A DNA stretch of 64,000 nt from Dactylosporangium aurantiacum. Its GTDB lineage: Bacteria > Actinomycetota > Actinomycetes > Mycobacteriales > Micromonosporaceae. The stretch covers positions 246,429 through 310,428 of the forward strand of contig NZ_JNYJ01000008.1 of assembly GCF_000716715.1 (NCBI RefSeq). Direction: 5' to 3'. The notes beneath the pieces were generated by a model. It was not told the origin of the DNA. It saw only the letters and a list, made by a program, of their open reading frames with translations, and did not search any database. The translations under genes and the position numbers were made by a program. Of the stretch, positions 16,545-26,400 are shown one piece after another; position 1 is the stretch's first letter, and each line of letters opens with the position of its first letter.

Positions 16545-17726
16545 GTGGCTACCACTGAAGCGGTCCCTGTCGCGCGGCGCCGGTCGCTGCTGCGCCCCTT
16601 GCTGTTCGGGTTGACGCTGGTCACCGTCCTGACCCTGCTGTTCGGCGTCCCGTGGTGGTCGCTGGTGCAGTCGGGCAACGCATGGCCCGTCCCGGTGCGT
16701 GTCGCCGGCACCGCACTGTTCGCGGTGGGTCTCGTCGGGTTCCCGGTGCTGATGATGCTCGGCCACGGCCGCCGGCACCTCGACTGGGCGTCCCGCGTCG
16801 CCGACACGACCCTCGGCGTCGTGTGGCAGCTGTTCGTGTGGGCGGTCGCCGGCGACGTGCTGCGCCTCGCCCTGCTCGCCGGCGGTGTCGACGACCCGCT
16901 GCGCTCCAGGGTCGTCGCCGGCTTCACCGGCGTCGTCGCCGTGGGCCTGCTGCTGTGGGGGTACGTCGAGGCGATGCGCGTGCCCCGCGTCCGCCGCGTC
17001 GAGGTCGCGATCCCCCGCCTCGGCCCCGGCCTGGACGGGCTGAAGGTCGTGCTGCTCACCGACACCCACTACGGCCCGATCGACCGGGTCCGCTGGTCGA
17101 AGGGCGTCACCGACGTCGTCAACCGCCTCGACGCCGACATCGTCGCCCACACCGGCGACATCGCCGACGGCACCGTCGCCCAGCGCACCGACCAGGCCGC
17201 CCCGCTCGGCGACGTGCGGGCCCGCTACGCCAGGGTGTACGTGACCGGCAACCACGAGTACTACGGCGAGGCCGAGGGCTGGCTGCAGCGCATGGGCGAG
17301 CTCGGCTGGGACGCCCTGCACAACCGCCACCTCGTCGTCGAACGCGGCGGCGACCGCCTCGTCGTGGCCGGCGTCGACGACCGCACCGCCGCCGGCACCG
17401 GCCTGCAGGGCCACCGCGCCGACCACGCCACCGCCCTCGCCGGCGCCGACCCCGACCTGCCGGTCCTGCTGCTGGCCCACCAGCCGAAGCAGATCACCGA
17501 CGCCGTCGAGCACGGCATCGACCTGCAACTGTCCGGCCACACCCACGGCGGCCAGATGTGGCCGTTCCACTACCTGGTCCGCCTCGACCAGCCCGTCGTG
17601 CAGGGCCTGACCCGCCACGGCGAGCGCACCCAGCTGTACACCAGCCGCGGCACCGGCTTCTGGGGCCCGCCGTTCCGCATCTTCGCCCCGAGCGAGATCA
17701 CCGAGCTGACCCTGCGCAGCGCCTGA
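16545..17726 (+). CDS. Membrane-anchored metallophosphoesterase (calcineurin-like)
   Basis: A 393-residue protein from a GTG. Residues 15-150 contain four hydrophobic segments (LLFGLTLVTVLTLLFGVPWW, AGTALFAVGLVGFPVLMMLG, VWQLFVWAVAGDVLRLALLAG, GVVAVGLLLWGYV). The C-terminal two thirds is a calcineurin-type phosphoesterase with every metal-site motif present: VVLLTDTHYG (D-x-H), DIVAHTGDIADG (GD), VTGNHEYYGEAEG (GNHE), LLLAHQPKQ and LQLSGHTHGGQMWPF (GHTH). The order and spacing match YaeI/YkuE-like membrane phosphodiesterases, some of which act on lipid-linked phosphates such as UDP-diacylglucosamine. The substrate here is unknown. A strong hairpin follows. Confidence 0.92.
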   Translation: MATTEAVPVARRRSLLRPLLFGLTLVTVLTLLFGVPWWSLVQSGNAWPVPVRVAGTALFAVGLVGFPVLMMLGHGRRHLDWASRVADTTLGVVWQLFVWAVAGDVLRLALLAGGVDDPLRSRVVAGFTGVVAVGLLLWGYVEAMRVPRVRRVEVAIPRLGPGLDGLKVVLLTDTHYGPIDRVRWSKGVTDVVNRLDADIVAHTGDIADGTVAQRTDQAAPLGDVRARYARVYVTGNHEYYGEAEGWLQRMGELGWDALHNRHLVVERGGDRLVVAGVDDRTAAGTGLQGHRADHATALAGADPDLPVLLLAHQPKQITDAVEHGIDLQLSGHTHGGQMWPFHYLVRLDQPVVQGLTRHGERTQLYTSRGTGFWGPPFRIFAPSEITELTLRSA

Positions 17727-17734
17727 CCCGTCGC

Positions 17735-17756
17735 GGCCGCCGCCCCGGCGGCGGCC
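17735..17756 (+). terminator. GC-rich hairpin after the metallophosphoesterase gene
   Basis: GGCCGCCGCC (17735-17744) and GGCGGCGGCC (17747-17756) form a near-continuous inverted repeat nine bases after the stop codon. It is a likely intrinsic-type terminator without a U-tract. The rest of 17757-17916 shows no gene. Confidence 0.5.
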
Positions 17757-17916
17757 CGGCGTGGCCGTTCGTCCCCGGCGGTGCGCGTGACCGATCCCCC
17801 CGGCGCCGAGGACGGCCGCCGTCCTCGCGCCGGGCGGCCTGACCGTTCCCTGCGGCTGGTTTCGTCCGCGAGGTCCGAGTTCCGGGACCAGCGGAATCTT
17901 GCCGCTCTCGATGTAG

Positions 17917-18169
17917 GTGGGTGACACCGTGGAACGGCTCGGCGAGCCGGAAGCACAACAGCGGTTCGCGTGTGATGTCGACCCGGTCGGCATCGAGGAT
18001 GCGCTCGCCGTTGCGAGGGGGTTCTCTTGGACGGACCTGCCGATCAACGGGCTGCGGCACCCTCGGACAGCAGGGCTCTGCGGGTGGTACCTGTGGTCAT
18101 CGGAGGTGTTTCCGCGGGCCGAGGACGCATTCGAGGTGAGGGTGACCGGTACACGGTCCACTCTGACCG
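17917..18169 (+). pseudogene. Truncated Imm33/DUF2185-like gene remnant
   Basis: From a GTG the frame encodes VERLGEPEAQQRFACDVDPVGIEDAL ... DLPINGLRHPRTAGLCGWYLWSSEVFPRAEDAF. The NGLRHP ... CGWYLW(S/A)(G/S)E pattern is the recognisable core of Imm33/DUF2185-like proteins, which usually continue with a DFF-PLHxxHL segment. Here that part is absent: after FEV the frame runs into Arg/Pro-rich translation antisense to the membrane protein at 18170-18691. I therefore read it as a 3'-truncated remnant of about 80 codons. No toxin gene partner is visible. The family assignment is from pattern memory and moderately sure. Confidence 0.5.
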
Positions 18170-18691
18170 CTACTCATGGACCTGCACCGCGCCCGCGCTC
18201 AGCCGGCGCCACTCCTCAGCGGTGTCCGGGTCGACGTCGCGCATCTCGATCCGGCCCGACCAGCCGTGCTTGGCGAACAGGTCGAACGGGACCCGCGGGT
18301 ACACCCGCGGGCTCGCGAGCATCAGGGCCACCTGGTAGACGGCGTTGGTCGCCGCCAGGGCGAAGACCACGGGCAGGAACTCGTGCAGGACGCCGGCCCG
18401 ACCTGTGACACCGAGGGCTATGCAGGCCAGGACCAGCACCAGCATCGCCACCCTCAGCGCGACGGCGCCCACGACGAACAGGTGCACAGGGCGCAGGCGG
18501 CGGGTCTGCTCGGCGGTGAGCGGCACCCGGACGCGCACGATCCGCAGGCCGGCGAAGCCGAGGACGTTCAGCGCGACCGGGGCGGCGTGCGCGGAACCGT
18601 CGAGGATCGAGCGGGACGGCAGCGGGAGATCACAGGACTTCACATCCCACGAAACCTTCACGCCGTCATGGTGGTCCCGTCCGTCAAGCAC
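18170..18691 (-). CDS. Hypothetical membrane protein, two or three TM segments
   Basis: A 173-residue frame; the true start may be any of several GTGs near 18691-18640. A hydrophobic core (VHLFVVGAVALRVAMLVLVLACIALGV, then FLPVVFALAATNAVYQVALMLA) is flanked by a basic N-terminal half. An acidic tail follows (DLFAKHGWSGRIEMRDVDPDTAEEWRRLSAGAVQVHE). The overall pattern is a small polytopic membrane protein with no family I recognise. It overlaps, antisense, the garbled end of the Imm33-like remnant. The leader region 18692-18835 has only a short hairpin (CTGATC...GATCAG, 18781-18796) and no other gene. Confidence 0.6.
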   Translation of the reverse strand: MLDGRDHHDGVKVSWDVKSCDLPLPSRSILDGSAHAAPVALNVLGFAGLRIVRVRVPLTAEQTRRLRPVHLFVVGAVALRVAMLVLVLACIALGVTGRAGVLHEFLPVVFALAATNAVYQVALMLASPRVYPRVPFDLFAKHGWSGRIEMRDVDPDTAEEWRRLSAGAVQVHE

Positions 18692-18835
18692 TTCGCCCTC
18701 AGACGCGTCCAGTTGCAGGGGAATCGGCTCGGCGCCGCACGCCGGCGGTCATCCCCCTGCGCGTTTACCCGTGGTGCGTTCACTGATCCGGCAAGATCAG
18801 ACGCGCTTGCGGAGCAGGTCAAACTTGGCTCGGGA

Positions 18836-19276
18836 TCAGGGGACCACGGTGACGGGCCATTTGCCGGCCTTCACGAGGCGGACGGCCAGCGAGCCGACGA
18901 ACCGGTGGCCGAGGCGGGACGAGGCGCCCACGACGACCGCGTCGGCGCGCAGCTGGGTCGCCACGCGGATGATCTCAGAATACGGGTCGCCACGGGTGGC
19001 GACGAACTCGGCGCGGATGCCGGCGTGGACGGCGCCCGCTTCGACCTGGCGGCGCATGTCCTCGGTGGCTTCGGTGATGGCCTGTTCGACGGCGGCGGCA
19101 GCGCCCGCGACGAAGAGGCTGGCGGTGGGGGCGCCGGCGACGTAGACCACGACGAGGCGGGCACCCTGGCGGCGGGCGAGGCCCGCGGCGTAGGCGCCGG
19201 CCCGCAGGGACGTGTCTGAGCCGTCGACGCCGACGACGATGACCTTCGGCCCGTCCGTGCCCAGTTCGAAGACCAC
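18836..19276 (-). CDS. Universal stress protein (UspA family)
   Basis: A 146-residue single-domain protein; the GTG at 19276 gives a normal Usp length. It has the N-terminal strand KVIVVGVDGSDTSLRAGAYAAGLA, the second strand RLVVVYVAG, and the C-terminal ATP-loop region ADAVVVGASSRLGHRFVGSLAVRLVKAGKWPVTVVP. The consensus nucleotide motif is G-x2-G-x9-G-(S/T); here G-x2-G is replaced by G-x4-LGHRFVGS, so ATP binding is likely but not certain. It probably stands alone, separated from the glycosyltransferase operon by a hairpin. Confidence 0.9.
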   Translation of the reverse strand: MVFELGTDGPKVIVVGVDGSDTSLRAGAYAAGLARRQGARLVVVYVAGAPTASLFVAGAAAAVEQAITEATEDMRRQVEAGAVHAGIRAEFVATRGDPYSEIIRVATQLRADAVVVGASSRLGHRFVGSLAVRLVKAGKWPVTVVP

Positions 19277-19293
19277 GGCAACAGCATGCCGCA

Positions 19294-19320
19294 GCCCCCG
19301 GCGGATCCGCATCCGGGGGC
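19294..19320 (-). terminator. Hairpin terminating the glycosyltransferase operon
   Basis: GCCCCCGG (19294-19301) pairs perfectly with CCGGGGGC (19313-19320) across an 11-base loop. It lies just beyond the gtrA-like stop codon, before the start of the universal stress gene. A likely end point for the minus-strand operon 27322-19340. Confidence 0.6.
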
Positions 19321-19339
19321 CGCGGCACGGCGAGCGGCG

Positions 19340-19771
19340 TCAGACCGACGGAACAGGAGCCTCCGGGCGGTAGATGAACCGGTCGGTGATGCCGAACCGC
19401 AGGCCGAACGCCAGGACCAGGGTCACCAGGTTCGCCACCAGTTCGTCGACACCCGCCCACGAGACCAGCACGGCCAGCAGCGGCAGCCGGACCGCGAGGT
19501 CGAGGTTGTTGAGCATGACGAACCTGGTGAACCGGCCCGCCCAGTGCCGGCCGCGGCGGCTGCGGAACACGACCAGGTCGACCAGGACGAAGTTCCAGCA
19601 GATGGCGACCTCGGTCGCGGCGACGGCGGCCGGCAGGTAGTGCAGGTGCCAGTGGTCGACGAGCAGCCACATGACGGCGAGGTTGGGCAGGACGCCGGAG
19701 GCGCCGACGGCGCCGAACCCCGCCAGCCGCATGACCCCACGGAAGCCGGCCGGCCGCAGCAACGCCTTCAC
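19340..19771 (-). CDS. GtrA-family membrane protein (polyprenyl-phosphate-sugar flippase candidate)
   Basis: A 143-residue protein with four membrane segments (VMRLAGFGAVGASGVLPNLAVMWLL; LPAAVAATEVAICWNFVLVDLVVF; FVMLNNLDLAVRLPLLAVLV; ELVANLVTLVLAFGLRFGITDRF). The (F)RFxxVGxxGxxxNxxxxxLL start and the NF..(N/D)..(V/F)F and Y(A/G)xRFxxxDRxIY motifs are those of GtrA/DPMS-associated proteins, thought to move undecaprenyl-phosphate-linked sugars across the membrane. The GTG start overlaps the TGA of the upstream glycosyltransferase (GTGA), so translation is coupled. It is the last gene of the four-gene operon. Confidence 0.9.
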   Translation of the reverse strand: MKALLRPAGFRGVMRLAGFGAVGASGVLPNLAVMWLLVDHWHLHYLPAAVAATEVAICWNFVLVDLVVFRSRRGRHWAGRFTRFVMLNNLDLAVRLPLLAVLVSWAGVDELVANLVTLVLAFGLRFGITDRFIYRPEAPVPSV

Positions 19772-21291
19772 GCGTGCACCCTCCGGACGATGATCTCGCC
19801 GAAGCGGGCCACCTCGGTGGAGGAGACCACGCCCTGGCGCAGGGTGGGCAGGTCGGCGAGGGTGCTGACCGCCTGGTCGGCCATGACGATGTAGTCGATG
19901 CTGGCCGCGCCCGCCGGCAGGACGTCGCGCATGACCGCCGGGTCCGTGTCGACCTTCCACAGCCAGACGGGGTTGGTGAACCCGGCCAGCTTCAGGTCCA
20001 TCCAGATGTAGTCGTCGGTGACGACGACCGCGTCGCGGCCGATGTTGTCGATGACCCAGCGGGTCGCCGCGCGGGAGTTCGCGCTGCCGTCGACGGTCGC
20101 CTGGTCGCGCAGGGTGGTGACCCAGCCGGGCAGGACGAGCAGCGCCGCCAGTACGGACGCGACCGCGAGCGACGGCAGGCGCACCCTGGAGGACAGCCGC
20201 GCCCACAGCCAGTCGCCGCTGCCGGCGATGAGCAGCGCGGCGAAGGGCAGCAGGGCGATGACGTAGGCGAACGGCAGGTACCCGCCGCGGCACATCATGG
20301 CGACCTGGATGAGCAGCGCCAGCCCGATGGGGCGCAGGTGGCGCACGGCCAGGGCCGCCGGGATGAGCGCGGCGCCGCCCAGCAGCAGCCACGGGTCGAG
20401 GTCGGTCCAGGAGCGGGCGAGGCTGAACGTACCGGACGACGGGTCGAGGAGGCTGCCGCTGCCGGAGCGGCCGAACACCTGCCACCACAGCGCCCAGCCC
20501 AGGCTGACGTGCCCCTCGCCGGGCAGCAGCTCGTTCTTCAGCAGCGCGAAGACCGGGTACGAGGCGACGAGCACGCCGAACGCGACGAAGAACACGCCGA
20601 GGTTCCAGACCCTGGTGCGCCGGTCGGTGTGCTGGACGAGGAGCCAGACCAGCGCCGGCAGCAGGATGACGATGGTCTCCTTGCACAGCGCGGCGGAGGC
20701 GAACCAGATCGCGCTCCACAGCGCGGCGCCGACGCTGCGCCGCGGTGAGGCGGCCGCGGCGAGGGCGGCGAGGATGAACATGGTGGCGAGGTTGTCCAGG
20801 AACACCATGCGGTGGAAGAACACCGCGAGCGGGCTGACGGCGAAGAGGAACACCGCGACGCCGGACCAGGCCCGGTTGAGCCGCAGCCGCCGGGCGAGCA
20901 GGAACAGCAGGGCGCAGCTGACCAGCGCCGCGATGAGCATGACCTCCCGGCCGACCATGACGGCGCTGGGTGCCCGGTCGAAGCCGTCGGTGAGGCCTGC
21001 GTAGCCGGCGATGATCGCCCAGCCGAGGAACGGGTGGTCGTACCAGTAGGTGTAGTGGGACAGGCCGCCGTGGTCGAGCATCGCCCAGGCCTGGTTGACG
21101 TAGGTGCCCTCGTCGTCGTTGATCCGGCCGGGCCAGCCGTGCAGGTTCCAGCCGTTGACGAGCCCGGCGAGCAGCAGCAGCGGGGTGAGCACCGCCAGGC
21201 TCTTGCGGTGCACGGCCCAGCGGGAGGGTTTCGGCGGGTCGGCGACGGGTGCGCGGACCGGGCTGCGTTCGATCTCCAGTACCGCGGTCAT
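19768..21291 (-). CDS. GT39/GT83-like membrane glycosyltransferase (dolichyl-phosphate-mannose type)
   Basis: A 507-residue polytopic protein with about 11 hydrophobic segments. The first extracytoplasmic loop holds RINDDEGTYVNQAWAML followed by HYTYWYDHPFLGWAIIAGY, the acidic DDE catalytic motif and HP motif of GT-C fold enzymes of the PMT_2/ArnT class. Further on are FFHRMVFLDNLATMFIL and SAALCKETIVILLP, also typical of the class. A C-terminal soluble domain (TRWVIDNIGRDAVVVTDDYIWMDL ...) faces outward. Such enzymes use a polyprenyl-phosphate sugar donor made by a GT2 enzyme and transfer it outside the membrane. The ATG overlaps the TGA of the GT2 gene (ATGA), as expected for a dedicated pathway. 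The acceptor is unknown; the co-encoded PA14 protein is a candidate. Confidence 0.88.
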   Translation of the reverse strand: MTAVLEIERSPVRAPVADPPKPSRWAVHRKSLAVLTPLLLLAGLVNGWNLHGWPGRINDDEGTYVNQAWAMLDHGGLSHYTYWYDHPFLGWAIIAGYAGLTDGFDRAPSAVMVGREVMLIAALVSCALLFLLARRLRLNRAWSGVAVFLFAVSPLAVFFHRMVFLDNLATMFILAALAAAASPRRSVGAALWSAIWFASAALCKETIVILLPALVWLLVQHTDRRTRVWNLGVFFVAFGVLVASYPVFALLKNELLPGEGHVSLGWALWWQVFGRSGSGSLLDPSSGTFSLARSWTDLDPWLLLGGAALIPAALAVRHLRPIGLALLIQVAMMCRGGYLPFAYVIALLPFAALLIAGSGDWLWARLSSRVRLPSLAVASVLAALLVLPGWVTTLRDQATVDGSANSRAATRWVIDNIGRDAVVVTDDYIWMDLKLAGFTNPVWLWKVDTDPAVMRDVLPAGAASIDYIVMADQAVSTLADLPTLRQGVVSSTEVARFGEIIVRRVHA

Positions 21292-23387
21292 GCGGGCGTA
21301 CCCTCCAGGGCGAGCGGACGGTGGTGGCCGCCGTGGGCGGTCTTGTGCCAGGTGGTATTGCCGTCGACGTGCTGCCACACGGCCCAGAACGCGGCGCCCA
21401 TGAGCACCCACTGGTAGACCGGGGCGCCGGCGAGCAGGAACGCGTAGTGCCGCCACAGGACCTTCTGCCGGTACGCCCTGGCGAACTCGCGCAACCCGAC
21501 GACCTGGGTGGCGAGGGTGATGAGGATCGGCACGAACGGCGCGTACATCAGCATCGCGACGAACACGGGCACCTTCAGCCAGAAGATCGTGGCGATCGAC
21601 AGCGGCAGCAGCAGGGCGGAGAACGCCTGCAGGAACGGGGTGGCGAGGATGTAGCCGGCGAGGACCCGCTGGCGCAGCGTGGGCAGCGTCGCCCAGCGGC
21701 CCTCGAGCAGGATGCTGAGGAAGCCCTGGTTCCAGCGGACCCGCTGCCAGAACAGCGATCCGGAGCGGCGGCTGCCGATGGTCTGCGGCACCTCCTCGCG
21801 GGTGGCGAGCTCCGGTTCGTACGCGGCGACGACGCGGGCGCCGTACCGGGTGCACAGCAGCACCCCGAGCGCGCAGTCCTCGGTCAGGTTGTCGGGCCAG
21901 CCGCCGGCCTGCTCCAGCAGCTGCCGGCGGATGAACACGGTGTTGCCGCCCAGCGGCACGAACCCGGTCCGCACCTGGTAGAACATGCGGCTGGTGAACC
22001 AGAAGAAGTACTCCATCACGTTGTGGACCTTGAACCAGTCGCGGACGCGGCTGCCGAGCGTCATCAGCTGCACGCCGCCCTGCACGACGTCGGCGTCGGT
22101 GCGGCCGAACAGGGTGTTGACCCGGGTCAGCAGCTGCGGCGCGACGTCGTCCTCGGCGTCCACGACCCCGATGACGGTGCCGGTCGCGACCTCGAGCGCG
22201 GCGTTGAGCTGCCGCGGCTTGTTGGACTTGGCATAGGCGCGCACGACGGTGCGGACCCGGCCGTGCGGGTCGTAGTTCGCCTGGACCCGCTGGACCTCGG
22301 CGATGGTGGCGTCGTCGCCGTCGCACAGCGACACGAGGATCTCGTAGTCGTCGTGGTCCTGCTGCAGCAGGTGCCGCAGGGTGCCGGCGATGACGAACTC
22401 CTCGTTGAGGGCCGGCACGATGATGCTGAAGCGTTCCCGGATCTCGTCGGGCACGGCCGCGGGCCAGCGCATCTGTTCGACGGCCTCGGGGGTGCGCCAG
22501 CCGTACAGCCGCCAGCGGACCTCCAGGGCGCCGACGACGGTGTTGTACAGGGCGACCGCGGTGACGAGCAGGGCGAGGACGGCGGCGCCGGACAGCGGCG
22601 ACACGGTGAGCGCGGCGGTGACCGCGGCGAGGGTGCCCAGTAGCGCGGCCCACCGCACCGCCGGGGCGCCGAGCCAGGTCGCGAGGCGCAGCCACGGCAG
22701 CTGCCGCAGGTACAGCAGGCCCTGGCGCAGGTCGCCCTTGCTGGCGCCGGCGAGCCGCTGACCGAAGTCCAGGGGCAGCTCGGTGCGGCGCAGCCGCGGG
22801 TACCGGGCGAGGATCTCCAGCAGGATCTTGAACCCGCGGGAGCGCAGCCGGTCGGGGTCGACCGTGTCGAGCCGGACCCCGAAGTAGCCGGTCATCGGGT
22901 CGGTGACGCCGCGCAGCGCGACCGGGAACGCGACCCGGGCGAGGATCGTGGAGCCGGTCGACACGATGCGGCGCAACGGCCCGTCGAGCCCGCCGCTGCT
23001 GCCGCCTTCCCGGTACCGGCTGGCCATGACCAGGTCGTGCTGGTCGAGCGCGGCGAGCATCGCCGGGGCGAGCTCCGGCGGGTGCTGCAGGTCGGCGTCC
23101 ATGACGAGGACCTTCGCGGCGCGGGCGCGCCGGAACCCGTCGACGACGGCGCCGGCGAGGCCGCCGGTGCGCTGGCCGCCGCTGCGGTGGAACACGCGGA
23201 CGCGCAGGTCGTCACGTTCGAGGCGGGCCGCGGCGACGGCGATCGCGTCGACGGTGTGCTCGTTGTCGCTGTCGTCGACGAACAGCAGCTCGACGCCGGT
23301 CAGTACCGCGGACAACCGCTCGATCAAGGGACCGACGTTGTCCTCCTCGTGGCGGCAGGGGATGACGATCGTGGCCGTGGGGGTCAC
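21288..23387 (-). CDS. Bifunctional protein: DPM1-like GT2 fused to processive-type GT2 with membrane segments
   Basis: A 699-residue protein from a GTG with AAGGAG seven bases upstream. Residues 1-220 are a polyprenol-phosphate glycosyltransferase domain (TATIVIPCRHEEDNVGPLIERL, LLFVDDSDNEHT, KVLVMDADLQHPPE, GVTDPMTGYFGVR). Two membrane segments follow (WAALLGTLAAVTAALTV; AAVLALLVTAVALYN). A second GT2 domain runs from about residue 330 (FSIIVPALNEEFVIAGTLRHLL) with the full D, D, D, QxxRW set (LCDGDD, VVDAEDD, LTEDCALG, WQRVRW), as in cellulose/hyaluronan-synthase-like enzymes. Four C-terminal membrane segments close the protein. One half likely makes the lipid-linked donor and the other transfers or polymerises sugar at the inner face. 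It is 20 bases from the upstream PA14 gene. Confidence 0.87.
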   Translation of the reverse strand: MTPTATIVIPCRHEEDNVGPLIERLSAVLTGVELLFVDDSDNEHTVDAIAVAAARLERDDLRVRVFHRSGGQRTGGLAGAVVDGFRRARAAKVLVMDADLQHPPELAPAMLAALDQHDLVMASRYREGGSSGGLDGPLRRIVSTGSTILARVAFPVALRGVTDPMTGYFGVRLDTVDPDRLRSRGFKILLEILARYPRLRRTELPLDFGQRLAGASKGDLRQGLLYLRQLPWLRLATWLGAPAVRWAALLGTLAAVTAALTVSPLSGAAVLALLVTAVALYNTVVGALEVRWRLYGWRTPEAVEQMRWPAAVPDEIRERFSIIVPALNEEFVIAGTLRHLLQQDHDDYEILVSLCDGDDATIAEVQRVQANYDPHGRVRTVVRAYAKSNKPRQLNAALEVATGTVIGVVDAEDDVAPQLLTRVNTLFGRTDADVVQGGVQLMTLGSRVRDWFKVHNVMEYFFWFTSRMFYQVRTGFVPLGGNTVFIRRQLLEQAGGWPDNLTEDCALGVLLCTRYGARVVAAYEPELATREEVPQTIGSRRSGSLFWQRVRWNQGFLSILLEGRWATLPTLRQRVLAGYILATPFLQAFSALLLPLSIATIFWLKVPVFVAMLMYAPFVPILITLATQVVGLREFARAYRQKVLWRHYAFLLAGAPVYQWVLMGAAFWAVWQHVDGNTTWHKTAHGGHHRPLALEGTPA

Positions 23388-23407
23388 GTGCTTCTCCTTC
23401 AGCGATC

Positions 23408-26400
23408 TCACAACCGGATGACCGAACAGCGCGCCAGTGCGCCGCCGCCGCTGTCGAAGTACTCGACGGTGAAGGTGTGCTCGCCTTCAGCCAGGGCGGT
23501 TTCGTACGTGTACGTGGTCGGCGGGTGGTCGGACCATCCGTCGATCACCACGGCTCCGTCGATCGAGACGCGGATGCCGTCGTCACTGGTGGCGGTGATG
23601 CGGTACGTGCCGCCGGGCAGGTGGTCGGTCCTGGTCCAGCGGGCGGAGAACCCGTCGGCGGGCACGCCGTCGGCCGGGGCCTGCAGGCCCCAGTCGTGGT
23701 CGACGGCGAGGTCCTGCCGGGTCAGCACGGGAATTCCGGTGGCGGTCGGATCGGCGTAGAAGGAGGCCGTCCACGGGGTCGGTGGCGGCGGGTCGGCGGT
23801 CTTGTCGTAGCTGAGCCGGGCGATCGCGCCGGCGGCCCGCTCGTAGTACTCCACGACGATGACGTGGGCGCCCTCGGCGAGGTTGCGCTGCACGACGAAC
23901 GTCGACGGCGGCTGGTCGCGCCACTCGTCGAGGACGAGCACCCCGTCGACCCAGAGCCGGGCGCCGTCGTCGGCGAGGAGCTTGAACGTGTAGACGCCGG
24001 CGGCGAGGGTGTCGGTGCGGGTCCAGCGGGCCGAGAACCCGTCGGCGGGCACGCCGGGGCCGGGTGCGCCGAGGCCCCAGTCGAAGTCGACGGCGGTGTC
24101 CTGGCGCAGTATCGCGGGCGGGCCGGCGAGGTCGGTGCCGCGGTAGTAGGCGCCGTCCCAGCCGGGTGGGGAGGTGAGGTCGCCGACGCGGCGGTACCCG
24201 AACTGCAGCCGGGCGCCGGCGGCGTTCTCGTAGTACTCGACGCGGATCGTGTGCGGGCCGCCGGACAGCAGCCGGTCGGCGGTGAACTCCTCGTTCTGCT
24301 CCTGCCACTTCGCCAGGACCAGCTGGTCGTCGACGTAGACGCGGACCCCGTCGTCGGCGGCGCCGCTGAACCGGTACAGGCCCGACGGCAGCACGTCGGT
24401 GCGGGTGTAGACGGCGACGAAGTGGTCCACGCCGATGCCGTCGCCGGGGCCGCCGTCGCCGTACCGGTGGTCGATGGCGGGTTCGGCGCGCACGAGGTCC
24501 GGGACGCGGGCCGGGATCGACGGCTGGGAGCCGGCGCCGGGCGTGTTCCAGTAGGTGGCGGTGTACGCCGGTGCCGGCGGCAGGTCGCCGGCGCGGTCCC
24601 AGGTGAGCCGGGCGAGGGCGCCGGCGGCGTTCTCGTAGTACTCCATGACGATCGTGTGCGCGCCGCCGCCCAGGGCCAGCCGGGCGGTGTACGTGGTGAC
24701 GCCCTGGTCGCCCCAGTGGTCGATGACCAGCTGGCCGTCGACCCAGAGCCGGACCCCGTCGTCGGAGGTGGTGGTGAAGTCGTAGTAGCCGGCGGTCAGG
24801 GTCAGCGGCCGGGTGTACCGGGCGACGAAGTGGTCGGCGTCGATCACGGGGTCCGGGGAGCCGAGGACCCAGTCGTGGTCGACGGCCGGCTCGTCGCGGG
24901 TCAGCTGCGGGCGGGTCGCCGGGATCGTCGGTGCGGTGCCGGCGCCGGGGGTGTTCCAGTACTCGGCGGTGAACGTGTCACGGGGCTGGTCCGGGGTCGT
25001 CTCCCAGGTCAGCTTGGCGCTGGCGTCCACGACGTTGTCGTAGAACTCCAGGCGGACCTTGTGGGCTCCGGCGGCGAGGTCGGCGACGTGGTCGTACGCG
25101 GTCGGGCCCTGGTCGTGCCACTGGTCGATGACGAGCTCGTCGTCGAGGTACAGGCGGGCGCCGTCGTCGGAGGCGACGGTGAAGCGGTACCGGCCGGCGG
25201 CGAAGAACTGCGTCTTGGACCAGCGGGCGGAGAAGTGGTCGGCGTCGACGCCGGGGCCGGGCGGCTGCACCGACCAGATGAAGTCGACCTTCGGGTCCTG
25301 CCGGGTGAGGGCGGGCGGGCCGGCCAGGTCCGGGTTGTTGAAGTACTCGCCGAGGAACGGCGCCGACGGGGCGTAGGTCGCGGTCCACGTCGCGGTCGAG
25401 TCCATGGCAGTGGCCGGGGTGGTGATGAAGTGGCGGATGGCGCCGCCGTCGGACCAGCCGGTGAAGTGGTAGACGGTGCCGTCGGCGGCGACCGCGGTCG
25501 GCGGCGCGGCGATCTCGCGCTGGAAGCCGACGACGCCGTGGACGGTGTCCGGGGACGGGACCGGCACGCCGTCGAGGGTCAGGCCGAGGCCGGGCGGGCT
25601 GGTGGTGAACGTCATCAGCGACGTGCGCGGGTAGATGAACACCGACTTCGAGCTGGTCAGGCCGTTGCGGTCGGTGACGTGCACGGCGATCTCGAACCAG
25701 GTGTCGGCGGACGCCTCGCCGGTGACCGGGATGGTGAACGTGCCGACCCGGCCGGTCAGCGGTCCGAGGAACGGATGGACGTGCGTGTTGTGGTGCAGGA
25801 AGATCTCGGTCTTGATGTCGCCGTCGCTGACGTCGTAGCCGGCGGCGTCGGTGCCGAACGCGTTGTAGGTGACGGTGTCGCCGGAGTCGTACCGGGCGCC
25901 GTCGGCGGGTGCGGCGACCCGGACGGCCGGTGGGGTGCCGACCTGCACGACGATCGGCCTGGACGTGACCGTGTGCTGCCCGTCGGAGACGCGCAGGGTC
26001 ACCGGGTAGACGCCGACCGACGGGTAGGTCTTCGCCGGGTTCGGGGCGGTGCTGGTGGTGCCGTCGCCGAGGTCCCAGACGTAGGTGAGGTCGTCGCCGT
26101 CCGGGTCGGCGGTACCGGCGCTGCTGAAGTGCACGGTGAGCGGCTGCTGCCCGCCGGTCGAGTCCGAGGACGCCCGCACCGTGGGGGCGTTGCCGGCGAG
26201 GCTGTAGGAGATCCGGTACAGCTGGCCCGGGAAGTAGGTGATGTAGTACAGCGAGCCGTCGGGGGCGACCTTCAGGTCCACGACGCTGCCGGCGTCCGGG
26301 TCGAAGTCCACGACCTGGGTGATCTGGCCGGCGTCGTCGAGCAGTGCCCGCTTGATGAAGCCGCGGGAGTAGTCGCCGAAGAACATGCTGCCCTGGTACT

